DNA of 5,674 nt. It comes from Clostridium sp. CAG:413. GTDB lineage: Bacteria > Bacillota > Clostridia > Oscillospirales > Acutalibacteraceae. The position numbers and the translations under genes were made by a program. Shown piece after piece: positions 1-4,437 of this stretch. The stretch is taken from contig FR888235.1 in the NCBI GenBank assembly GCA_000431775.1, positions 10,677 to 16,350 of the forward strand. The letters are read 5' to 3'. Numbering within the stretch: position 1 is the stretch's first letter; each line of letters begins with the position of its first letter. The notes under the pieces were generated by a model. The model ran no database searches, was not told the DNA's origin, and worked only from the letters and a program-made list of their open reading frames with translations.

Positions 1-444
1 GCGAGCGCAATGCGAGAGGGCACCCACCTTGTGGCGGTGGTAATGGGCAGCGGCAACAGCTCCGACCGATTTGAGACTGCTAAAGCAATGCTGAACTGGG
101 GATTTTCCAATTTCTCGACCGTCACGCCGAAGATAGACACCACGCTGATACCCGATGTGGGCGTGATAAACGGCGTGACCGAGCGAATAACGCCGAGAAT
201 TCCCGACGCCGATCCTATTCTGATCGAGAAGGGGCGTGAGAGTGAAATAGCGCAGAAGGTCGACCTCGCCCTCGACGTCGCCGCCCCGGTGGAGCAGGGG
301 CAGGTGCTCGGCACGGTCACATTCAGCCTCGGCGGTGAGGAGCTGGGCAAATACTCGCTCACAGCCCCCGATTCCGTGCCCGCGCTGACCTTCGGCATCA
401 TTTTCCGCCGAATTTTGGCTTCGCTTTGCGGTCGTGTTCAATAG
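1..444 (+). CDS. D-alanyl-D-alanine carboxypeptidase (peptidase S11), C-terminal part
   Basis: This is the 3' end of a gene that enters from the left edge; the frame is open from base 1, giving 147 visible residues. The ATG at position 10 is internal, not a start. The first ~40 residues match the end of the penicillin-binding peptidase S11 domain of DacF/DacB-type enzymes (the stretch around REGTHLVAVVMG, then DRFETAKAMLNWGF). After that comes a beta-rich PBP5-type C-terminal domain with the typical APVEQGQVLGTV segment. The catalytic SxxK, SxN and KTG motifs must lie upstream and cannot be checked. The last residues (FGIIFRRILASLCGRVQ) form a short basic/hydrophobic tail, as expected for the amphipathic membrane anchor of this family. 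The enzyme trims the terminal D-Ala from peptidoglycan stem peptides outside the cell. No conventional terminator follows directly; the repeat at 551-595 may serve. Family assignment is firm; the exact paralogue is not. Confidence 0.9.
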   Translation, partial: ASAMREGTHLVAVVMGSGNSSDRFETAKAMLNWGFSNFSTVTPKIDTTLIPDVGVINGVTERITPRIPDADPILIEKGRESEIAQKVDLALDVAAPVEQGQVLGTVTFSLGGEELGKYSLTAPDSVPALTFGIIFRRILASLCGRVQ

Positions 445-483
445 CTTTAGGGCAGCAGAGTAATCTCGGCTTTGCAGCGTTAG

Positions 484-517
484 GGGCGAACTTTGTTCGC
501 CCTCGGGACGATGCCGA
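484..517. repeat. Palindromic repeat, GGGCGAAC family, copy 1
   Basis: Perfect 8-base inverted arms GGGCGAAC (484-491) and GTTCGCCC (495-502) surround a TTT loop. GATGCCGA follows at 510-517. The same arms and the same GATGCCGA occur again at 704-767, so this is a repeated unit rather than a chance hairpin. No T-run follows, so it is not an obvious terminator. Confidence 0.7.
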
Positions 518-550
518 ATACTGCAATATCAAACTGTTGCTAACCTCTTA

Positions 551-595
551 GGCGCCCTCTTGAGGGAGCTGTCCGTAGGACTGAGGGAGTTTTTG
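551..595 (-). repeat. Two-hairpin palindromic element, copy 1 (possible terminator for the carboxypeptidase gene)
   Basis: Two small hairpins lie side by side: CCCTC-TT-GAGGG (555-566) and GTCC-GTA-GGAC (571-581), followed by GAGGGAG and then TTTTTGTT. Read on the minus strand, the order CTCCCTCAGTC, hairpin, GACAGCTCCCTC, hairpin matches the layout of the elements at 610-672 and 850-898. On the plus strand, CCCTC (555-559) could instead pair with GAGGG (583-587) around the GTCC/GGAC stem, just before the T-run. That structure could end carboxypeptidase transcripts. The repeat identity is seen in the sequence; the terminator role is inferred. Confidence 0.6.
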
Positions 596-609
596 TTAAA
601 AAACAAACA

Positions 610-672
610 TTCCGCCTGCGGCACACCTCATCCGTCTCGCAAGCTCGACACCTTCTCCTCAAGGAGAAGGTG
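610..672 (+). repeat. Two-hairpin palindromic element, copy 2
   Basis: The element starts with a small CCGC-CT-GCGG hairpin (612-621), continues with CACCTCATCCGTC and an imperfect GTC...GAC hairpin, and ends in a perfect inverted repeat with 11-base arms, CACCTTCTCCT / AGGAGAAGGTG (649-672). The layout parallels copies 1 and 3. There is no T-run after the last stem, so simple termination on the plus strand is unlikely. It looks like a small non-coding repeat; I recall very similar sequences scattered in gut Clostridia genomes. Confidence 0.65.
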
Positions 673-703
673 AATTTTTACTGTCAGCACTGTGATTTTG
701 AGC

Positions 704-786
704 GGGCGAACGCAGTTCGCCCCTACGATGTTGATTTTGCATTTGCGATTATTTTGCGAGATGCCGAGGACGTCATCCCCTACGAT
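704..786. repeat. Palindromic repeat, GGGCGAAC family, copy 2, with a degenerate second unit
   Basis: Arms GGGCGAAC (704-711) and GTTCGCCC (715-722) are identical to those at 484-502; only the 3-base loop differs (GCA instead of TTT). CCCCTACGAT follows at 720-729 and occurs again at 777-786, after GATGCCGAGGACGTCATC (760-777), whose ends GATG/CATC are complementary. The second part therefore looks like a related, partly decayed unit. GATGCCGA at 760-767 also follows copy 1. Confidence 0.6.
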
Positions 787-813
787 TGAATTGCGGATTT
801 GAGGTTATATAAT
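786..813 (+). promoter_or_regulatory. Orphan sigma-A-like promoter sequence
   Basis: TTGAAT (786-791) and a perfect TATAAT (808-813) are separated by 16 bases. No plus-strand gene lies downstream; transcripts would run into the repeat at 850-898 and then antisense to the lipoprotein gene. In AT-rich spacer DNA such a match can arise by chance. Confidence 0.25.
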
Positions 814-849
814 CGGCAACATTTTTGACTTTATCAACTACCGGACAAT

Positions 850-898
850 CCCTCCGTCGCAACTTCGTTGCGCCGCCTCCCTTTGCACAAGGGAGGCG
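850..898 (+). repeat. Two-hairpin palindromic element, copy 3
   Basis: CCCTCCGTC is followed by a perfect hairpin CGCAAC-TTC-GTTGCG (858-872) and a second perfect stem with 10-base arms, CGCCTCCCTT / AAGGGAGGCG (874-898), around a TGCAC loop. The layout is the same as in copies 1 and 2. Relative to copy 1 it is inverted; relative to copy 2 it has the same orientation. Confidence 0.65.
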
Positions 899-919
899 AG
901 GGCAACTGCAAATTCGGCG

Positions 920-955
920 CAAAAAGGTTAAAGGCTGCCGCAAGCGACAGCCTTT
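920..955 (-). terminator. Rho-independent terminator of the WG-repeat lipoprotein gene
   Basis: On the minus strand the arms AAAGGCTGTCGC and GCGGCAGCCTTT (12 bases each, one U-G pair) form a stem over 930-955, followed by AACC and a run of five T. It starts only 8 bases after the lipoprotein stop codon. Its core arms GCTGTCGC/GCGGCAGC recur exactly in the terminator at 3312-3353. Confidence 0.85.
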
Positions 956-963
956 GGTTATTT

Positions 964-2031
964 CTATTTAACTGATTTTATCGTTTCTGTTTGATCGCCC
1001 TTTTTGCAGACGAAATTGCCGTTGGCATCTTTCTCTATTGAATCATATTTGCCGCTCTCGGCTTTACCGTTGAGGTCGATCAGCCAGAATTCGGGCTCAT
1101 AAGCGCCCATGGTGGCTGACTGACAGCCGATACCTATTTTGTCACCGTCATCAAAGAAAATGCGGGCAAATTCGCCGTCCTTGGTGAGCTGTTTGCCGTC
1201 ACCGTCAAACATATTTGCAACATTTGATGTTTCAATCAGGCTTTCCAATTCGCCGTCAAAAGCAACGATCCTATCGGCACCTACGACCTTGATCTCCTCA
1301 TATTTGCAAGGAATGATAACTTTGCCCGAAGAATTTTTCAGCCCGAATTTCAGCCAGTTGTTATTATTGCCGATAAGCAAGGTATAGCCGTGCTCCAACT
1401 CCCTCAGCTCGGCATAATCGCCGTTGTTAAGCACGCAGATCTCCTTGCCGTTATAATCGTAAACGTAAAGCGTTTCCCCCGCCTCGGTATTTTTACTGCC
1501 GAAGAAGAAGCCGTCATACTGATGGATGGACGCACCGTCAAACTCAAGCGGGATTATCTGCTCGCCGTCGGTATTCACGAAACGGGTCTTGCCGTCCGAG
1601 GGTTCAATAACCAGTATCGGCGGTGTGCCCTCAGGTGCAAGAACCCCAGTTTGACAAATTACACCGCGGAAGAACGGAACAAGGAAGTTTTCATTTTCGT
1701 CTACAAGAGCCGCATGTATGGAATTATCGACAGTCTTTTCGACCACAAATCTATCCTTGCAAATCGGAAAAGCTGACACATAACTTGGCTCTATGACTAT
1801 ATTTCCAGCACTATCAACGATGCCAACATTACCGGTAAGATTCTTTGACATGTAGCAAAGCTTATAGCCAAAGCCCGGATCATTGTCTGTATCAACATAC
1901 ACATTATCAACCATAGATGCACTTTCCAAAGCTGTGGTCTCATCTTGTGACTGGTGGCTATCGTTTGAACATGCCGACACCGTTAAAGCCAAAATTAGAA
2001 TTAAGAATATAGAAATTAATATCTTTTTCAT
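964..2031 (-). CDS. WG-repeat-containing lipoprotein
   Basis: The protein has 355 residues when started at 2031. It begins with a lipoprotein signal peptide: MKK, a long hydrophobic stretch, and the lipobox VSAC with the lipidated cysteine at residue 21. An acidic, serine-rich linker follows. The mature part shows repeated WG-type units in which a beta strand, a D/N-x-x-G-K/N turn and I-I-P/I-E-P alternate with Y/F-D/E: roughly residues 70-84 (GIVDSAGNIVIEPSY), 151-167, 229-247 (GLKNSSGKVIIPCKYEEI) and 315-332, with weaker ones near 105-120 and 189-198. WG-repeat proteins are thought to form beta-rich, possibly propeller-like binding surfaces; no enzymatic residues are expected. The upstream ATG at 2040 is rejected because AGGAG abuts it directly. 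The gene follows the lectin-hydrolase gene by 20 bases and likely shares its transcript, so it may bind or restrain that enzyme or act on the same surface target. Ligand unknown. Confidence 0.85.
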   Translation of the reverse strand: MKKILISIFLILILALTVSACSNDSHQSQDETTALESASMVDNVYVDTDNDPGFGYKLCYMSKNLTGNVGIVDSAGNIVIEPSYVSAFPICKDRFVVEKTVDNSIHAALVDENENFLVPFFRGVICQTGVLAPEGTPPILVIEPSDGKTRFVNTDGEQIIPLEFDGASIHQYDGFFFGSKNTEAGETLYVYDYNGKEICVLNNGDYAELRELEHGYTLLIGNNNNWLKFGLKNSSGKVIIPCKYEEIKVVGADRIVAFDGELESLIETSNVANMFDGDGKQLTKDGEFARIFFDDGDKIGIGCQSATMGAYEPEFWLIDLNGKAESGKYDSIEKDANGNFVCKKGDQTETIKSVK

Positions 2032-2040
2032 AGTTATCAT

Positions 2041-2045
2041 CTCCT
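2041..2045 (-). promoter_or_regulatory. Ribosome binding site fixing the lipoprotein start
   Basis: AGGAG on the minus strand ends right at the ATG at 2040 (no spacer), but lies 9 bases before the in-frame ATG at 2031, which is followed by AAAAAG (a typical MKK signal-peptide start). The second ATG is therefore the better start. The site lies inside the 20-base gap after the upstream gene. Confidence 0.75.
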
Positions 2046-2051
2046 ATTATG

Positions 2052-3065
2052 CTATTCCACAAAAATGTACGGTGATTTGAATATATGTGCAAACTTTCTT
2101 CTGATATAACTGATTGGGACTTCACGTCTCCATTTTATAACACAATTCCCGCCTTCGCCATAATTGCATTCAACGACAACGACTTTATCCAAATCCGATG
2201 AAACATCAAGTACGATTACACTATGTCCATCATATCTGAGGTAATCACCGGGCTTGACAAAATACATAGAATTCACATCGGTAGATTTCGACCAATTTTT
2301 AACGTCTGTTCCAAATAGCCTTTTCCCAATATATTTTGCAAACCCATTGCATTGTATCGAGCTTTGATAGCTGTTACAGCCGCAAGAGCCATTTAAATTG
2401 CAGTTATTATGGCTGCTACAAGCAAAATTTGTTGTAGTGGTATATCCCCAGGAGGTTCCCGGAGTGTGATTCCAATATCTAGAATCTGGAAAAATAGATT
2501 TTAATGTTGCGGTGGAAGATTTCGGTGCCGGTATTTTTTCAAAATACCACTTTTGGCTATTTGAGCCATTGGCGGTTGCTTTTATGACATTTGCCGGTGA
2601 TGCGCTTGAGGCGTTCTGCGTTTGAAGCACTTTATTGTCCCACCCGGATTTAACGGTAAAGGTACTGTCTGAGTTTGCGGTTATCGTCCACCGCTGCGTT
2701 GTGAGCGTTGAGCTGTAATAAAACAAATCGACTTCATCGTTGACCTCGGAAACACTCAAGCACTTTCTGCCCTGGTTTTGATAGTAAGGGCTTCTGTTTT
2801 CTAACCTATAAGTGTTGCCGGAAATCCGCACGGCTTTCCATGTTTGATTGAGAGCGCCGTGATAGGCATATTGAATAACGTTAAAATTGAGAGAATTTTC
2901 TGCATCTAAATAGTGCCCGCTGTTTTTGTTCCTAATGTAATAGTAAGCGCCGTCCGTAATGGTTGTCGCCGGAGAGAGGTTTGAAGCGGCAAAACAATAT
3001 AGAGGCAGTAAAAGAGTGAAAAATAATGCTAATAATAAGCTTAACATTCTTTTAGTTAGGTGCAT
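2052..3065 (-). CDS. Exported RICIN (beta-trefoil) lectin fused to a CHAP/NlpC-like cysteine hydrolase
   Basis: The protein has 337 residues. Residues 1-26 form a signal peptide (basic start, long leucine/phenylalanine core, cleavage likely after CFA). Residues ~36-176 form a ricin-type beta-trefoil with three QxW motifs, QTW 74-76, QRW 124-126 and QKW 171-173, spaced ~47-50 residues, one per lobe. This module binds carbohydrate in known families. After a short linker, residues ~190-337 resemble a CHAP-like papain-fold hydrolase: probable nucleophile C239 in IQCNGFAKY, the KPGDYLRY segment, H281 in DGHSVIVL, and a third polar residue near E299/N301 in VECNYG. A cysteine/histidine cluster C216-x2-H219-x2-C222-x5-C228-x-C230 precedes the nucleophile. 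Such enzymes usually cut peptidoglycan amide bonds; substrate here is inferred. The start has GAAGGAG five bases upstream. It heads a likely operon with the WG-repeat lipoprotein. It is lower in GC than the flanking metallophosphoesterase gene. Confidence 0.8.
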   Translation of the reverse strand: MHLTKRMLSLLLALFFTLLLPLYCFAASNLSPATTITDGAYYYIRNKNSGHYLDAENSLNFNVIQYAYHGALNQTWKAVRISGNTYRLENRSPYYQNQGRKCLSVSEVNDEVDLFYYSSTLTTQRWTITANSDSTFTVKSGWDNKVLQTQNASSASPANVIKATANGSNSQKWYFEKIPAPKSSTATLKSIFPDSRYWNHTPGTSWGYTTTTNFACSSHNNCNLNGSCGCNSYQSSIQCNGFAKYIGKRLFGTDVKNWSKSTDVNSMYFVKPGDYLRYDGHSVIVLDVSSDLDKVVVVECNYGEGGNCVIKWRREVPISYIRRKFAHIFKSPYIFVE

Positions 3066-3166
3066 TTTTTCTCCTTCTTTCTATAATGTGCTAGTTAATG
3101 TATATCCGGACCATCGGAATCACCCTCTCAAATATAAATTGCAGAAGTTTAACAAAAATAATCGCA

Positions 3167-3185
3167 GGCAATCATCGGAATTGCC
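3167..3185 (-). promoter_or_regulatory. Small dyad in the leader of the lectin-hydrolase gene
   Basis: GGCAAT (3167-3172) and ATTGCC (3180-3185) are perfect inverted arms around CATCGGA. The 9-base sequence CATCGGAAT (3173-3181) within it recurs as a direct repeat at 3112-3120. If the promoter at 3215-3243 is used, both copies lie in the transcribed leader. They could be an operator or RNA structure; function is unknown. Confidence 0.3.
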
Positions 3186-3214
3186 AAATATATTTATTAT
3201 TGATATCTGCTGCA

Positions 3215-3243
3215 CTTATATTTTAACTGATTTTTTGAGTAAA
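3215..3243 (-). promoter_or_regulatory. Candidate sigma-A promoter of the lectin-hydrolase/lipoprotein operon
   Basis: On the minus strand TTTACT (3238-3243) and TATAAG (3215-3220) are separated by exactly 17 bases, matching TTGACA and TATAAT in 4 and 5 positions. Transcription would begin near 3208 and leave a leader of about 140 bases. The terminator at 3312-3353 isolates this operon from the gene upstream, so a promoter is needed here. The region is AT-rich, so chance matches are possible. Confidence 0.45.
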
Positions 3244-3311
3244 AAGCAAGTGGATTATTAAAAATCAGCAAAATGTACAGCCGCTTTTCAGCCTTCTTGT
3301 ATAAATTTAAC

Positions 3312-3353
3312 AAAAAAGCTGCCGCACATCAATCTCTTGATCTGCGACAGCTT
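3312..3353 (-). terminator. Rho-independent terminator of the metallophosphoesterase gene
   Basis: On the minus strand the arms AAGCTGTCGCA and TGCGGCAGCTT enclose, after one G-G mismatch, an inner stem ATCAA-GAGA-TTGAT. A run of T follows (through 3312). The right arm of the plus-strand sequence ends 9 bases from the stop codon of the metallophosphoesterase gene. Confidence 0.9.
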
Positions 3354-3362
3354 AAGTAGATA

Positions 3363-4322
3363 TTACACAAGGTCTATTGTGAATTTGTAGGGCAGATACC
3401 ACTTGGAGGTGATGAAGTTCCTCGCTCGGAGCACCACCCTGTCGGAGTAGACCTCCATTTGGAAGCCGAGACCGTTGCCCGGCAGACCATAGCGGTTGAC
3501 CAACAGATAGGTCGGCAAGGTGATGCAGTTCACGCCGTCCACCGTCTCAACGCAGCAGAAGCCGAACACCTTCTCGGTGAATTTGCCGTTGATGCCCTCG
3601 TGCATATGGCCGCTGATATAAAACACGTTATCGTATTTTTGCAGCGTAGCCTTGACCTTGCGGCCGCTCTCCTCATCCATGGTGCCGCCCTCCCAAACAA
3701 TGGGCTGGCCGTTGATGCCCTCATACGGCTCGTGGCAGATGACGAATGCGGGCAGGCCGTCCTTGGTGCCGTCGGCAAGCTCCCTATCGAGCCACGCTAT
3801 CTGCTCGTCATAGATCTCATAGGTATCCCACCTGTCCTCGCTCTCGTCGCAGATGACGATGAATTTGTAGCCGTTGACGGTGTAGCTGTAATAGGGCTTG
3901 TCAAAGTCGGTGCCGAGATACTCATTGTGCATCCTGATGAAGCGATCCCTCGCCTGCTGATTGGTCATGCCGAGATCCTCGGTGTGGCCGATATCGTGGT
4001 TGCCCATGGTGATTATCGCATTCTTCGCCTTGCTGCTCTCGGTGAGGATCCTGAAAAAGTCTTCGACCGAGGCGTCGTCGCCGTAATTGGTTAGATCGCC
4101 CGTCACAATGACTGCGTCCGTCGGCACGGAGCAGCCGTTCATATCGAGGAACGCGCGCTCGAGCAGGTATTTGCCGCACGGCAGGCGGGTGTCGATATGA
4201 GTGTCGGAGATGATCGCGGCGTTGAGCCTGATATCGTCGCTCTCGGGCGAATAATCAAGGCACGGGAACACGGTCATAATGACCGAGATAAGGAATGCGG
4301 TGAGTCGGGAGAAAAACTGCAT
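3363..4322 (-). CDS. Exported calcineurin-like metallophosphoesterase
   Basis: The protein has 319 residues. Residues 1-~22 form a hydrophobic export signal; the cysteine at 21 (VFPCLD) is not a good lipobox because proline precedes it. All five calcineurin-like motifs are present in order: D40-x-H42 in SDTHID, G75-D76 in TGDLTN, G107-N108-H109-D110, H197 in CHEP, and G238-H239-x-H241 in SGHMHEG. These residues bind two metal ions and hydrolyse phosphomonoesters or phosphodiesters. The set is complete, so the enzyme is probably active. Substrate cannot be read from the sequence; an exported member could act on nucleotides, phospholipid-like or wall-linked phosphodiesters. AAAAGGAGG lies 7 bases before the ATG and a good promoter 33 bases further up, which fixes the start. 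It is transcribed alone and ends in a strong terminator. It stands back to back with the acyltransferase gene. Confidence 0.9.
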   Translation of the reverse strand: MQFFSRLTAFLISVIMTVFPCLDYSPESDDIRLNAAIISDTHIDTRLPCGKYLLERAFLDMNGCSVPTDAVIVTGDLTNYGDDASVEDFFRILTESSKAKNAIITMGNHDIGHTEDLGMTNQQARDRFIRMHNEYLGTDFDKPYYSYTVNGYKFIVICDESEDRWDTYEIYDEQIAWLDRELADGTKDGLPAFVICHEPYEGINGQPIVWEGGTMDEESGRKVKATLQKYDNVFYISGHMHEGINGKFTEKVFGFCCVETVDGVNCITLPTYLLVNRYGLPGNGLGFQMEVYSDRVVLRARNFITSKWYLPYKFTIDLV

Positions 4323-4354
4323 ATGAAGCCCTCCTTTTAATTCTTAGCGAGACT

Positions 4355-4383
4355 ATTCTACCATTTTTATCGACGGATTGCAA
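4355..4383 (-). promoter_or_regulatory. Promoter of the metallophosphoesterase gene
   Basis: On the minus strand TTGCAA (4378-4383) and TAGAAT (4355-4360) are separated by exactly 17 bases. Transcription would start near 4348, giving a ~25-base leader that contains the AAAAGGAGG ribosome binding site. Position and spacing fit well. Confidence 0.7.
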
Positions 4384-4392
4384 TACAAAACC

Positions 4393-4421
4393 TTGACTTT
4401 ATCGCCGAACCTGTTTAAAAT
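4393..4421 (+). promoter_or_regulatory. Promoter of the acyltransferase gene
   Basis: TTGACT (4393-4398) and TAAAAT (4416-4421) are separated by exactly 17 bases; each box differs from consensus at one position. Transcription would start near 4427-4428, only ~10 bases before the ATG at 4438, which is unusually close and would place the start site inside the ribosome binding site. Its -35 box is 9 bases from that of the divergent promoter. Confidence 0.6.
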
Positions 4422-4424
4422 GAC

Positions 4425-4432
4425 AAAGGTGG
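4425..4432 (+). promoter_or_regulatory. Ribosome binding site fixing the acyltransferase start at 4438
   Basis: AAAGGTGGCGAT (4425-4436) matches the ideal AAAGGAGGTGAT at 10 of 12 positions and sits 5 bases (after AAAGGTGG) from the ATG at 4438. Neither the TTG at 4378 nor the ATG at 4420 has a comparable site. Confidence 0.7.
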
Positions 4433-4437
4433 CGATA

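Larger units (their letters stand above)
445..963. other. Gene-free, repeat-rich intergenic region
   Basis: This 519-base stretch separates the end of the carboxypeptidase gene from the converging lipoprotein gene. I find no open frame in it with protein-like composition or a ribosome binding site. It holds at least five palindromic units in two families (listed separately), one orphan promoter-like sequence, and the terminator of the minus-strand gene at its right end. The region reads as a landing place for small non-coding repeats between two convergent genes. Confidence 0.8.

Noticed and set aside
445..963. CRISPR array
   Set aside because: The repeats are of two families, in mixed orientation, with irregular spacing and no equal-length spacers; no cas gene is near.
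1390..1776. Plus-strand open frame of 128 codons within the lipoprotein gene
   Set aside because: Antisense shadow of a gene with a clear lipoprotein signal, repeats, ribosome binding site and terminator; no credible start site of its own.
2387..2420. Zinc finger or DNA-binding role for the Cys/His cluster of the lectin-hydrolase
   Set aside because: The protein has a clear export signal and the cluster sits inside a CHAP-like catalytic domain, so a nucleic-acid-binding role is unlikely; a structural metal or disulfide role fits better.
3131..3159. Second minus-strand promoter candidate with TATATT at 3131-3136
   Set aside because: At 17 bases spacing the -35 position reads ATTTTT, a poor match; the candidate at 3215-3243 is better.
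2960..3261. Plus-strand open frame of 100 codons across the lectin-hydrolase start and leader
   Set aside because: It is antisense to the signal peptide region and runs into AT-rich leader sequence with low-complexity translation; it has no ribosome binding site.
3459..4094. Long open frame (211 codons) on the plus strand opposite the metallophosphoesterase gene
   Set aside because: It lies wholly antisense to a gene with all catalytic motifs intact, and its alanine/valine-rich translation shows no family features. It is an artefact of GC-rich third positions.
4378..4437. N-terminal extension of the acyltransferase from TTG 4378 or ATG 4420
   Set aside because: The extension overlaps both -35 regions and the -10 box of its own promoter, has no good ribosome binding site, and adds residues before the usual family start. 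ATG 4438 has a near-ideal site.
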